64,000 bases of DNA from Choristoneura fumiferana (GCF_025370935.1 NC_133479.1:16347212-16411211), one strand, 5' to 3'; positions 1 through 10,328 are shown, counted from the stretch's first letter. Numbers and translations: made by a program. Notes: generated by a model not told the origin, from the letters alone.

Positions 1-64
1 TTTTTTCTTAATGGCTATGGAACCCTATTTTGGGCGTGTCCGACACGCTCTTGGCCGGTTTTTG
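1..64 (-). mobile_element. GGCCAAG repeat, one end (truncated by window edge)
   Basis: The segment reads, on the minus strand, CCGGCCAAGAGCGTGTCGG followed by GGGTTCCATAGCC. This is the same start as the copies at 46049 and 56414. Only the first ~64 bases are inside the window. It is a non-coding interspersed repeat of uncertain class. Confidence 0.7.
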
Positions 65-306
65 AAAATATTGCAGCAACACTGTAATCACATTCAAGCA
101 ATAAACGTTTAATTGCTTCAATTATTTTGTATTAATAAAGCCAAAGCTGCATAGTACATACTATGCTATACTATGTTATATGTACATACGTATAACTTGA
201 AATCGGAGTGCAGCAGGTGCCCGCGTCTTGCGTTTAGACCTCCCGGTCGCGCGTAGGCCGAGCTGACGCACTGGGTGACTCTATAGGCTGTGTAATTATA
301 ATTATA

Positions 307-412
307 TATACCTAGTGCCATCCACGAAGACGCGTGATTTTGTCAAAATTAGACATTAATGACATTGCAATAAGAACCACGGCACGCGTCATCGTGAATG
401 ACTCTACCTATA
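307..412. mobile_element. MITE-1 copy 1 (106-bp near-palindrome)
   Basis: The two ends are inverted repeats of about 28 bp: TATACCTAGTGCCATCCACG on the left and the complement of CGTGAATGACTCTACCTATA on the right, meeting around GACGCGTG. The loop is short and AT-rich. Near-identical copies are at 37638-37743 and 46270-46366. It has no coding potential. The outermost TA may be the target dinucleotide, as in Tc1/mariner-type MITEs (inference). Confidence 0.75.
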
Positions 413-417
413 GCCCC

Positions 418-575
418 GAGAAAAGAGGGGTGTTACAACTTGATGCCTGTTAACAGTTGTTAACTGTCTTTGGTATCGCTCTCAAACAAACGGACCGGTT
501 TCAATGTGTTTTTTTTTACGTAAAAGCGAGTTTTTTTTGCAGTACTACATTGAAATGACAATGTCAGAAGCTTTT
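418..575 (+). mobile_element. Degenerate CGACGC MITE copy
   Basis: Decayed match to the CGACGC MITE: GAGGGGTGTTACAACTTGA, a CGGACCGGTTTCAATG segment and a final TGACAATGTC segment appear in the order seen in the better copies at 916 and 44789. The AACCCCCGAC end is missing. Confidence 0.4.
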
Positions 576-589
576 CAAGTTTTGCAAAC

Positions 590-704
590 TTCAAAAGCTC
601 GTGGTAAGTTTCAAATGGGAAAAACTAAAGTTGCGAGCCGGGGTTTGAACCCACCATCCTCTGCATGAGAGGCTACAGGTCAAAACCACTGAGCTGACCA
701 CGTC
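590..704 (-). mobile_element. SINE-1, tRNA-like head
   Basis: On the minus strand the segment begins with a box-A-like stretch (complement of GAGCTGACCA). It then carries a box-B-like GGGTTCAAACCCCGG (plus strand around 641-655) and runs into the SINE-1 body (complement of GCTCGTGGTAAGTTTCAAAT). The same order occurs at 32130-32254 and, on the plus strand, at 26403. It is 5'-complete but truncated at its 3' side. Confidence 0.7.
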
Positions 705-915
705 TTTATAATAACATATTTTTTTTGTAATTAATGGACTCTTTTTGCCAATTGCAGAGCATTAAATCATCAGAACATTAGAATTACAATTATCAGACTG
801 ACATAAGTCGCATTTTGTATACCTAAGCCTCTTTAAAATATAAAAAAAAAACTTGTAATTCTAGCAAGTCAAACCACCACACCTACCTGTGATGGTACCG
901 CAGTACCAACTTTTT

Positions 916-1134
916 AACCCCCGACGCAAAAAAAGAGATGGTATAAGTTTGACCGCTATGTGTGTGTCTGTGTGTGTGTCTGTCTGTGGCACCGTAGCTC
1001 TTAAACGGGTGGACCGATTTGAATACGGTTTGTTTTTTTTTGAAAGCAGATTTTATAGCGATGGTTCTTAGCCATGTTTTATCAAAATCAGTTTCGTTTT
1101 TGAGATATTCGACTTTGAAGTGACAAAGTCGGTT
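916..1134 (+). mobile_element. CGACGC MITE copy
   Basis: Starts AACCCCCGACGCAAAAA and continues GGTATAAGTTTGACCGCTATG. It has a TG-rich stretch at 957-990, then CTTAAACGGGTGGACCGATT, and ends near GACAAAGTCGG. Better copies end GTCGGGGGTT, the complement of the start, so the unit is a ~220-bp inverted-end element. This copy has lost its last G-run. Confidence 0.65.
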
Positions 1135-1714
1135 TTTTTTTACTATTCATTAATACTCTTTTTGTACACCAGTTATGTCAACTAACCATTATATCATTTT
1201 AACCATTATAATCATCTTTATACCTAGATTGTAGAACTACCCGTAATACAAAGACGTGGGGCGTGGCCCAACAATCACAATTGGTTTGAATTGAACGACC
1301 CGCTCAATGCAAATGCACTTTTATACTGGGTCAACGGCCTATTCCGAATTAATGCTAGAACACACACTACACTAACGCCGGAGCCTAAAAAGAGCACACA
1401 TATTACCGCGCGGGAAATAAGCGTGGCGCGGTATTCTGTGTGGCCTCCTTCATGTCAGCTCGAATATTACAACCGGTCTCGTGGTCTCGCCACCGCTCTC
1501 TGTGTGTTTCAAGCTTAGTGGTGTTTATCAAGCCCGATGATCTTGCGAATTGTGTGTCTAAACAATTAAATTGTTTGGATATCCTTGATGGATTTGACAT
1601 GTGTGTCAAACAACCCGACGTGGGCAGGGCTGCGTGCGTTTAAAGGTCTTTATTCGGTTACTGGAAGGTATTGTGTTTGCGTTTACAAATATGGCACGGC
1701 TATTTTTTTTTTTG
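1135..1714. other. No recognised feature
   Basis: AT-rich sequence with no convincing exon or full repeat. Short open frames here have no splice sites or recognisable domains. Confidence 0.5.
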
Positions 1715-1955
1715 ACAACCGAATAGCGAAGTGGTTAGAGAACCTGACTGTGAAGTTTGAGGTACCGGGTTCGATCCTCGGTCGAGGCAGATATTTATAT
1801 GAATAATACGAATGTTTATTCTTGAGTCTTGGTCGTTTAATACGTATATGTAGATTTAAGTATATATTTATCTATATGAGTATGTTTATCCGTTGCCTAG
1901 TACCTATAGTACAAGCTCTGCTTAGTTTGGGACTAGCTCAATTAACTCAAGCTAC
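1715..1955 (+). mobile_element. SINE-2, near full length
   Basis: tRNA-derived SINE. The box-A-like GAATAGCGAAGTGGTTAG begins at about 1721. The box-B-like GGTTCGATCC is at 1768-1777 and is preceded by AGGTACCG. The tail contains GGCAGATATTTATATGAATA and a long AT-rich 3' region with GTTGCCTAGTACC. Related fragments are at 11463, 11761, 26713 (minus) and 49604. This is the longest copy in the window. Confidence 0.8.
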
Positions 1956-2039
1956 TGTTTTTTTTTTCAGAAAGTCAGTAGTTACGAGTATAAATTCAAT
2001 TGTCAACAGATTTTTTTTTCTTTGTTGGCTGTTTATCTA

Positions 2040-2271
2040 TCCCACTAATATAATAAATGCGAAAGTGTGTGTCTGTTTGTTTGTTACTTCATCACGTCTA
2101 AACCGTTGAACCGATTTAGATGAAATTCGGTATACAGATAGTTTGCGTCCCGGGGAAGGACATAGATACGATAGGTTTTATCCCGGGGAAGGACATAGAT
2201 ACGATAGGTTTTATCCCGGAAAATGCCATAGTTCCCGCGGGATAGCGGACGGGGTCGCGGGTAACGGCTAG
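2040..2271 (+). mobile_element. Lep1-like non-autonomous Helitron
   Basis: Begins TCCCACTAATATAATAAATG directly after an A and ends GTAACGGCTAG directly before a T, as expected for a Helitron inserted between A and T with a CTRR 3' end. Internal CCGATTTAGATGAAATTCGG and 'TATCCCGG' motifs are typical of the family. A 33-bp unit is tandemly duplicated inside (2148-2180 and 2181-2213). It has no coding capacity. Confidence 0.8.
2148..2213. repeat. 33-bp perfect tandem duplication inside Helitron
   Basis: Two adjacent 33-bp units start TCCCGGGGAAGGACATAGAT and end TAGGTTTTA. A third partial unit (TCCCGG) follows. Confidence 0.9.
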
Positions 2272-2792
2272 TAGTCCAATTGGATTTAGCAAATTCAGGA
2301 GTTTTCTGCTGCAGAACCGTTGAAACAAGCGCTGCTATTTATTGATCAGTTGATACATTCAATAAAATGTATTTTCTATTCGAATCTTGGTTATTTATTC
2401 GCGGCATTCAACGAAAAGTTCCATCCTCGATATAACGTTACCGTTTATTTCTCAGCTCATCCCTTTTTAACATCACCAGTTGAATAAGGACAGTATAAGT
2501 AACAACGACGATAATTTATAAAGTATGGTAGTCCAGGGGTGGTTATTAAACTGGAATCCGTGACTGGAATTTGCTTCCCCCAACCCCAACCGTTGGCTTG
2601 TTTAAAGTTTCTTTGACAGTTAAAGCCTTCTGCGAGTAGTTTGGGCTTTCGAGCTTTTGGTTTATCTTTTAAAGCTCCGAGTTTCGCTTTTTTCGCGCAG
2701 AGTTTTGTGATTTTACTGGGTTGTAACGATACAACGTTTATATCCAATGATTTTTTAAATATATCCCACTTCCCACTATCCCATCCCAGTAA
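2272..2792. other. Unannotated spacer with a lysine-rich open frame
   Basis: On the minus strand a frame stays open through this interval and includes a basic stretch (KLCAKKAKLGALKDKPKARK). It runs on into the neighbouring Helitron, has no visible splice sites or known domain, and is most likely non-coding. Confidence 0.4.
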
Positions 2793-3373
2793 TCTCACAA
2801 ATATTATAAATGCGAAAGTTTGTATGGATGGATGTTTGTTTGGATGTATGTTCGTTACTCTTTCATGCAAAAACAACTGAACGGATTTCCATGAAATTTG
2901 GCATACAGGTAATATATATCCTGGATTAACATATAGGCTACTTTTTATCCCGATATTCCCATGGGATAGGGATAAAATCTCGAAATAACAACCGCTGGGC
3001 TTAGAGTCATGAAATTTAATATGTAGGTAGCTGGACTTCTAGAATAACACATAGGTTACTTTTGATCCCGATATTCCCACGGGATAGGGATAAAATCTTG
3101 AAATTTCAACCGCTGGATTTAGAGTCTTGAAATTTTGGACAGTTGCTTTAACACAATCTCAATGAAGATCACGATATAAATTTTGGGATTTCCCATAGGA
3201 ATTTTGTAAAATTCCGGAATTTCAATTGTAACTACCAGATCGAATAGTTTACGCGTGCGAAGGTACAAAAGTGTAAAGATATCTTTGACATCGTACACTA
3301 CTAAGGGATCTCCTTATTTTTAAGATTTTTAATCTTCCATAGGGATGGGAACTAAGCCGCGGGCACAAGCTAG
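2793..3373 (+). mobile_element. Lep1-like Helitron, 581 bp
   Basis: Starts TCTCACAAATATTATAAATG after an A at 2792 and ends GGGCACAAGCTAG before a T at 3374. Two internal blocks, at about 2935-2985 and 3050-3110, repeat 'TATCCCGATATTCCCA[TC]GGGATAGGGAT', so the interior holds a diverged duplication. The CCGCGGGC stretch near the 3' end is the usual subterminal segment. Confidence 0.85.
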
Positions 3374-3634
3374 TGGAAATTATAAATAGCCAGTGATGAA
3401 TGGCTGGTTGACATATGGCGTTGGACTTGATAATTTAATTGTACCTACTTTTAACGCGAATGTGCGTCATTGGAACTTTAAATATTTAACACATGCTAAT
3501 ATCACTATGTTACTGATATGATTTCATTAAGAGTTTCCAGTTAAAAATTAGTCATTGCTGAACCAAAAATATTTGGTTCCTTAAATGCATTGCGATGTCT
3601 TGGAACTTAGAGGAGGTTAGAATTATGAGAATAA

Positions 3635-3880
3635 CTAGCTTTTGCCCGCGGCTTCGCCTGTAGGTATGGAATTTGGTTATCGCGCGCTGTTCCCTCGGGA
3701 ACAGTGCATTTTTCCGGGATAAGAAGTAGCCTATGTCACTCTCTGACCCGTAAACTATCTCTATGCCAAAAATCGCGTCGATCCGTCGCTCCGTTTCGAC
3801 GCGAAAGACGGACAAACATACAAACACACACACTTTTGCATTTATAATATTAGTATGGACACTTATAATATTAGTTTGGA
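3635..3880 (-). mobile_element. Lep1-like Helitron, minus strand
   Basis: The 3' end, CTAG, lies at 3635-3638 on the plus strand after an A, followed by CTTTTGCCCGCGGCTTCGCC. The opposite end is the complement of GCATTTATAATATTAGT and is present twice (3840-3857 and 3863-3879), so the exact 5' terminus is ambiguous. The interior has the family's TTCCCTCGGGAACAG and CCGGGATAAGAAGTAGCC. Confidence 0.8.
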
Positions 3881-4620
3881 TTATTGAGATACCTTTCGAT
3901 ATTATTTGTGTCAACGCATATCAAAGTCGCCTAAATTATTATTATTGTTGGTACGGATTTCCGATCACGGGGTCGAAGCCAAGGTCGAAGGGGGGAGGGA
4001 GGTCTTTGGTACCTTGTACTATAAATGAGATGGGCGCAACTGTGGTGGTCTATCCCCTGGTATACCATAAAAATGTGGTAGCGAACAGTCCAGGCGCCAG
4101 GCGGGATACGACACAATAATTTGGGATTTAGGGTTAGGATGCTATGGACAGGATAACTAGGCTGTGGAGTGCGATAACGGACACCTAGACACCGTTCACT
4201 AAATGAGCCGCTCATACTATTGCCCGCACGAGGCAACAGTAGCACGACGAGATGGCAACATTGATGTGTATTATTTTAGGCGCGGAACCTTAAAAAAGTG
4301 AAAGAATAAAATAACATCATACCGTCTACCACTCATCTTAACCGTAGCTTTATCGAAGCCTAGTTAACACAAGCGGTAATTACACCAATAATTAAAATAA
4401 ACATGTTAGAATGCGAATGACTCAAAATGGCGCCGTTCGCAATAAGTGCGTGGTTTAAACCACGCCGAATTTCTGCCTAATTAGTCGAATGCTTATGCTA
4501 ATGCGTCGCGCATGGGGGCCTCGAATTTGCCGCCATGCATTTAGTGGGGCGGCGGTGCAGTGGGGACTGATTGCACAATCGAACGGGTACCCCTCGTCTG
4601 ACATAATCTTGCTTGCCCAA
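3881..4620. other. No recognised gene
   Basis: Contains a moderately GC-rich patch (3960-4240) with open frames on both strands but no motif, splice border or repeat match that I can name. It may be an unidentified repeat. Confidence 0.4.
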
Positions 4621-4715
4621 ACTCACTTAGCATAACATCGCATAAACTTTTTTGGCAGAATAATCACTTCGCATAATATGTACTTGGCATAAGAGTCATT
4701 TCGCATAACGAAACC
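4621..4715. repeat. Degenerate short-unit repeat (TCACTTCGCATAA)
   Basis: Variants of the unit recur: CACTTAGCATAACATCGCAT, ATCACTTCGCATAATATG, TACTTGGCATAAG and TCATTTCGCATAACG. Spacing is roughly 18-22 bp. It is probably an old minisatellite or part of a repeat family. Confidence 0.6.
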
Positions 4716-5089
4716 ATCGTAAAGGAACTTGATTTTCACCCATTTTTTATTGTTGTATTGATACGAAACTTGGCATTTATGCGTTGTTCCTATGACAATA
4801 CAATAATATGATATCATCGAGCTGGTCTGATGATGAAGTCGGAAACTTAGGCAATGCAACTCTAAGACAGAACAACGTAACTTAGCCATTTTTGAACTCA
4901 TTACCATGGTCTGAGGATGTATTGAATCTTCATCGAAATCTTTTCAAGGTGTACCTTACTAGTCGCCTTTGTATACCGAATGTATAGCAATATTGAGCTT
5001 GCCTTCGGAATCCAAAAGCTTAATGGTTACTTGACCTGAAATGTAAATTTCAGGATTAAATTATTATTATTATTTATTTTTTTTATTTA
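4716..5089. other. No recognised feature
   Basis: AT-rich sequence without a supported gene. It ends in a TTA-rich run at 5060-5085. Confidence 0.5.
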
Positions 5090-5405
5090 TGACGGTGGGA
5101 GCAGTCTACACTTCCACTGAACGTAGATAATGGTTAGTGTTTAGTTTTGTAACTATGGGACCCCATACATCCCTGTATTATTATTTTCTTTTTTGTATTT
5201 TCTTTTATTTAATTGTATACTGTAGTTTTTAAGTATTTTATTTGTAATTATTTTATGTTGAAAAAATGACTTTCTGCCAAGTTTCTTGCGGCGCATTCTT
5301 CTTGGCAATGATGGTCTTTCCTAAAGCGCTGGTAGTTTAAAAAAATGACCTGTAAAAGTGCCCATTGCGGCCTATTTACTGAATAAATGATTTTGATTTT
5401 GATTT
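5090..5405 (+). mobile_element. LINE 3' end
   Basis: Non-coding 3' region containing TGCCAAGTTTCTTGCGGCGC, then GGTCTTTCCTAAAGCGCTGG. It ends with ACTGAATAAATGATTTTGAT and a (TTTTGA)n tail. The polyadenylation-like AATAAA, the tail and the common lepidopteran layout indicate the 3' end of a non-LTR retrotransposon on the plus strand. The clade is not assigned. Confidence 0.65.
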
Positions 5406-5543
5406 TTTGAATATTTGTCAACCTCAATTTAAAAACATAAAAATAAGTTGCTGAGGTTTACCGTATTAATATTATAGGCACATTGTTTTGTAACTAAACT
5501 TATCTTTATGTCCTAGTTCCACCTTTTTCCTCGCTCTCTGTAG

Positions 5544-5678
5544 GTCCCGGCCCGACGGAACATTCCTCGCATCGCCCGGCAGCGGCATTATATTTGATCG
5601 CGGATATTTTTAGAAGCCATAACCATAAGCCGGGTGCATACAAACTGCACTGCGCACTTGTCAGTGCTCGACAGAAAT
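5544..5678 (+). CDS. Weak candidate exon
   Basis: A good pyrimidine tract and acceptor (CCTCGCTCTCTGTAG, AG at 5542-5543) precede a short GC-rich block. One frame reads PGPTEHSSHRPAAALYLIAD and stays open to a TAG near 5676-5678. A second frame is also open for ~20 codons. No convincing donor or partner exon was seen. It may be a UTR exon or chance. Confidence 0.2.
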
Positions 5679-5880
5679 AGAAAAGAAAAAGTAAAAGCGG
5701 CCAGTGACTAGTATAAGTTTTTCATACAACTTATTAATCCGTCTTGAAAACTTACGCCTTAAAATTTCATTTGGTATGAGCGAAATGGGAGCGCCGCTAG
5801 CAGCGTGTGTCAGCAAAATTCTCAAAGTATTTGATCACTTAATGAGAATCTGGGTGGTTTTATAGGTACTTACGCACTAA

Positions 5881-6035
5881 CCCCCTTATTCATAAACGAC
5901 AATTAAACCTATTTTAGTTAAAATGCCGCTAAAATTCGTTTGTCCTTATCTGTCACTTCGACATTTGTATTTGTTAGAAAGGGACAAAGCATTTGTTAGT
6001 TAACATAGGCTTGTTAAGTTTTATGAATAAGGGGG
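5881..6035. mobile_element. PIF/Harbinger-like MITE, 155 bp, TAA duplication
   Basis: The left end CCCCCTTATTCATAAA and right end TTTATGAATAAGGGGG are perfect 16-bp inverted repeats. They are flanked by TAA at 5878-5880 and TAA at 6036-6038. A 3-bp TWA duplication is the established signature of PIF/Harbinger elements. It is non-coding. Confidence 0.85.
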
Positions 6036-7406
6036 TAAGAGTTTTCCATAGTGACGTCATGTACATTCGTGATTTAGCGAACCATTTTGCATATCTAATA
6101 CTTTTAAAAGAGTAATTGATGTATATCTATCTACTATATTCTAAATGTCATTAAATAACCAATTTTTGTATATTTTTTTTGGGAATCTCGAAAATGGCTC
6201 TAATAATCTAGCTTGGTCTCATCTCCCCAAAAACTCGTGATTTTGAGCTTTAGCCCGAGCGCAGCTCTGTCGCCCAGGTAACTAGTAACTACTTATGAGT
6301 ATTAAATGAGTACTAAGTAAGTATATAGTAAGAGTAGTAAGTAAGCATATATATAAATTATCTAGTAAACAGCTAGTAATTCGTCTAGAAATAGATGTGC
6401 TTTATGTGAATCCTTTCAGTAGCGTTACACCGCTATCTTGCAAGGAGCGAAAATTGACGAATATATTTGGAATAATCTAATAGAACTTATATATTAAGAA
6501 CAGTTCTATTAGACCACATTTTTAAGTTTCATTCAATTTTTATGAAATAATCGAGAAAAACTAACAAAAATGCAACGTTGCCAGCTCAGCAGGTATAAAC
6601 GCTCTTAAATACTTAGTGTAAATTTTCGTAACGCATTATAACGTTTGTGAAAACGTTTGTGATTTTTAAACATTAATGAGACGATATATAGGTACCTAGT
6701 ACGCTGCTTTATACAAGAAATCACAAGCGTTTGAAGACGAAATACCTGATCTATTCAACTTGTTAGGCTCTGTGCGGGCCACGATTTTTCTCTAGTTGCT
6801 CATTCTTCTTCAACTTTAATTTATTTCTAAGCATTAATCTGCATTCACGTCAAACTGCACCGCACCGTGCGGTTAGTCTGCACCCGTCAACTGTCGTAAA
6901 CGGCACTGAACCGTTGAAAAAACCCATGCAAATGCAATGTGGCCGATAGATTTGTAGTTTGTATTCTAGATTATGGTGTTCGTGGCGATAAGTATGAGCG
7001 ACACAAATCTTTTTTCAGTTAGGAAATTCATAACATAATGAATGTTATGTGACAAGTAGCGTAATACATTCTTCCCATGTTACGTGAGAAAAAATTTGTA
7101 GGTACACTTAATTTAATTCAAATTTAAAATTGTTAAGCTAGTCACATTACAGGCGTTGGAATAGAAAATTACAAACTATTTATACATGTGACGCCCTGCT
7201 ATAGGGCACGGCAATATCAGATATTAATATATAATAATACTGTACAAGAATGTTTAAGATTATTATTTGCAATTGCGAGATATTTCCATGTAGACATTAT
7301 TTTCCATGTTGAATTCTTTCTTAGCGAAAATGCTTTAGTTCGTGATATATAAGAGGATTTATTGGATCAGGCGTTACTTTGCGAAGGTCCATATAGAATT
7401 TAATAG
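6036..7406. other. No recognised feature (1.4 kb)
   Basis: AT-rich sequence without exon borders, repeats or RNA genes that I can support. Confidence 0.5.
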
Positions 7407-8197
7407 AAAAAAGCGGCCAAGTGCGAGTCGGACTCGCCCATGAAGGGTTCCGTAGCAGCAAGTAACATAGTATAAAAGTTCTCTTTACGTTACGATTTAT
7501 GACGTATTAAAAAAAACTTCTTACTAGATCTCGTTCAAACCAATTTTCGGTGGAAGTTTGCATGGTAATGTACATCATATATTTTTTTTAGAAACCTTCA
7601 TATAATTTTTAAAGACCTATCCTAGATACCCCCCACACGTATGGGTTTGATGAAATAGAAATTTTTGAGTTTCAGTTCTAAATTTTTTTTTTTTTTATTC
7701 GACTGGTTGGCAAACGAGCAAGTGGGTCTCCTGATGGTAAGAGATCACCACCGCCCATAAACATCTGCAACGCCAGGGGTATTGCAGATGCGTTGCCAAC
7801 CTAGAGGCCTAAAATGGAATACCTCAGGTGCCAGTAATTTCACCGGCTGTCTTACTCTCCACGCCGCAACACAACAGTGCAAGCACTGCTGCTTCACGGC
7901 AGGATTAGCGAGCAAGATGGTGGTAGCAATCCGGGCGGACCTTGCACAAGGTCCTACCACCTGCAAACCTACACCTGTAAATATGGGGAACCCCCAAAAA
8001 ATATTGTTTTTTTTTCTATTTTTGTGTGAAAATCTTAATGCGGTTCACATAATACATCTACTTACCAAGTTTCAACAGTACCTATAGTTCTTATAGTTTC
8101 GGAAAAAGTGGCTGTGACATACGGACGGACAGACAGACAGACATAACGAATCCATAAGGGTTCCGTTTTTTGCCATTTGGCTACGGAACCCTAAAAA
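7407..8197 (+). mobile_element. GGCCAAG repeat with nested LINE-J
   Basis: Starts AAAAAAGCGGCCAAGTGCG and ends CTACGGAACCCTAAAA, with GACAGACAGACAGACAT just inside the 3' end. A LINE-J copy with a 5-bp duplication interrupts it at 7684-7977. Removing the insert joins GAGTTTCAGTTCTAA to ATGGGGAACCCCC, the order expected for the family. It is non-coding. Confidence 0.75.
7684..7977 (-). mobile_element. LINE-J 3' fragment, minus strand, TSD TAAAT
   Basis: On the minus strand it ends CAGTCGAATAAAAAA (plus strand poly-T then ATTCGACTGG). TAAAT at 7679-7683 and 7978-7982 are probable target-site duplicates. Shared blocks with the copies at 11494, 11880 and 47007 include GAGATCACCACCGCCCATA and CCGGGCGGACCTTGCACAAG. 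This is a 5'-truncated non-LTR retrotransposon 3' UTR, not a gene, although a frame is open across it. Confidence 0.8.
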
Positions 8198-8500
8198 CTG
8201 AGGCCCATATCAATGAACTAAAACAATTTACTTTGCTCTCCCGCGACCTTTGATAGCTACGTTTAAGCACGAAATCCTCCTGCACACTGTGAGTGAGAAC
8301 CCACACAAATCCAACTATCACACTACACTTACGCGTTTCGAACTCAACCAGAGCTCATCTTCAGAGCAATGCCCCCGTTCACCATGCTACTAGATGTACA
8401 TCTGATGTGTTCTTACAGTGTGGAGGTGGAGAAACTGCATGAACACACATTTCTTGCATAAATGTAGCTATCATAAGGTCGCGGAGGAACAAATTAAATG
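8198..8500 (-). mobile_element. Penelope-like fragment with hammerhead-like motif
   Basis: The minus strand at 8330-8364 reads CUGAAGA, a U, then stem GAGCUC/GAGUUC around loop UGGUU, then GAAAC-GC-GUA. That is the CUGANGA...GAAA...NUH core order of a hammerhead ribozyme with the tiny stem III known from Penelope-like retroelements. Flanking stem I is weak. No reverse transcriptase is left. Confidence 0.45.
8330..8371 (-). ncRNA. Hammerhead-ribozyme-like motif 2
   Basis: Core CUGAAGA (8364-8358), stem II of 6 bp with one G-U pair (8356-8351 with 8345-8340), GAAA (8339-8336), C-G/A-U stem III with loop GC, and cleavage-type triplet GUA ending at 8330. An extra U sits between the core and stem II, as in related motifs. 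Stem I pairs only weakly, so activity is doubtful. Confidence 0.4.
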
Positions 8501-8652
8501 TTTAGTTCATAAAAAATGAAATTTGCATACCAATAAATAAGGGCATTTACTTCCTCAGCTTTTTTTAACCAAGCCTTAGGCACTTTACTTTTACGCAAAT
8601 TAGCGGATGCATGGTTTCATCTCTTAAAAGTGCCTCGCAAAGGATTCTGTGA

Positions 8653-8720
8653 AGCTAAAATTTTGTTTGTTTGTTTATACCCTTTATTGTACAAAGAAGA
8701 ATTACACAAACTTTACAAAA
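8653..8720 (-). mobile_element. LINE/SINE 3' tail, minus strand
   Basis: TTTGTTTGTTTGTTTATACC followed by CTTTATTGTACAAAGAAG is, on the minus strand, TTGTACAATAAAG plus a short tandem tail. The same arrangement occurs at 10329 and 38860. It is a truncated retroposon end. Confidence 0.45.
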
Positions 8721-9995
8721 AAGTTAAGAAATTCCTGACAAAGCTCTACGGAAATTTTTAAAGCCCACGTCTTCCTTGACAACCTCAGTTTTATTAAAAA
8801 ACGATGCCATCTTACTTTTATATATAGCCATTTATATGTATAAAATATACTCATTATTCCTCTTGACGTATATTACGTACGACAAGAGCGTCTAATTTTA
8901 AGTCTTAAGTAAGTTGGTTTGTTTTGCGCTTTCGCGTCTAGTTAACTATAGTAGATTTTTGCACCAAGCAGAAAGTTTTTTACTGTTACAACGAGTGCCG
9001 ATTTGTAGCCCGAGCGTGAGCGAGGGCTTTAAAAAGCACGAGGGCAATATAAATTACTAAATGCGAGGTGCATAATCTGCTTTTCTTTCAACTATTACAG
9101 CAATAGTAGACGAAAATATAAAATTCATGCTAAACAATTAATAGGAAAGAAATGTCACTAGCACTCGATGATTCCATTTTTGTAAGTTTACATTCGCATC
9201 GCACTCTCAAAAAATGTCTACGAAAAATTCGCTATGTTCCCGCCAATTTTTTTTTTTTAATTAATTTTTTTTTTTTGGCGGAGTTAGTAGCAGATATTTT
9301 TCATTGACCTATACAACTGACTCCTTCCTCTGAGATATTTTTACCCGCGATCTGTCAAATTTCGGATGGGCGCCAGGTTGGCCAACCAAACACACAAAGT
9401 TTTGATAGGATTGGTAGAAACAATATTTTATACGCTATTTGTCAAATTTCATAAGACCGACAGGTTGACCAACCTATAACACTAGATTTTTTTACACTAT
9501 GCAGGCTAATTTTATAGCAAAAACACTCGTGTTACCTCTTTGGTGGTGCAATTAAAAAAAATCTAAAACAATGCAATAAAGGATTTTCATACATTTTTTC
9601 TGCTCCAGAGCAGAAACCTCCCGCTTTGTACTGGGTATTTAGTGCGGTTATGATGAAATTAAAGCATAGTTGGAAGAAAAACTTTTTAACAAATGAAAAC
9701 TGTCACTCAATGCAGCTCCCGTATTACACCAGCATTATAACCCAAGATATTTATGAGTCTGCGCTTGAGCATTGAGGGAACATGTGAATCCGGGCTGGCC
9801 GGCTATTATTCAGTTGATGATAGTTATCTGACGACCTAACGAACCGTTTGTAATTTAATTACGCTAGTTTTTTGTTTTTACACTTGAGGACAGAGTAAGT
9901 TTTTTTTTATTGTAATTCTTTTACAAAATTGCTAAATATTTTGAGTATTTTGATTCTAAGGACGGAGTTAAGAGCTTTTGCATACGTCGTTTTTG
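8721..9995. other. Mostly unannotated; diverged internal duplication
   Basis: No gene seen. At 9350-9480 the phrase TGTCAAATTTC...CAGGTTG(G/A)CCAACC occurs twice about 95 bp apart, a diverged direct duplication. Poly-T runs lie at 9248-9277. Confidence 0.45.
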
Positions 9996-10122
9996 AAACG
10001 CGCCGTCGACACGCAATTTAGAAATGCGCGCTGACACCGCGTTTTTCGTTCCATAGAACAGCCATACAACTCGCTTCCGTATCGCGTTTATTTAGAAACA
10101 AACGCGCGTCGACGGCACGTTT
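9996..10122. mobile_element. CpG-rich foldback MITE
   Basis: The left arm AAACGCGCCGTCGACACGC and the right arm ending GCGCGTCGACGGCACGTTT are imperfect inverted repeats of ~22 bp. The interior carries more ACGCG motifs. It is short and non-coding. Confidence 0.6.
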
Positions 10123-10328
10123 AATTAGAAAAGTTGAAACCCTGTCATGTTCAATATCTCAAAAACGACTGAGCCCAGCCCTAAAGCCCAGTTATAAAAA
10201 TCAGACCCTCTTAACATTAATCCAGTAAAATATACATTCCTAACGAGTTACGCGAGATCGAACGAGCGCCGCAGTGTATGCTACTGGAACGATTTTACTG
10301 CAATAATGTGAACAAGGTCTCATACTGT

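Noticed and set aside
889..1071. TG-rich open frame
   Set aside because: Contained in the CGACGC MITE. The Val/Cys run comes from its TG-repeat stretch.
1719..1790. tRNA gene-like sequence with box A and box B
   Set aside because: It continues into the SINE-2 body, recurs elsewhere with the same body, and no acceptor-stem pairing was seen.
7745..8087. Open frames on both strands with Cys/His-rich translations
   Set aside because: They lie entirely within LINE-J 3' UTR copies and recur at 11451 and 47065 as by-products of the repeat.
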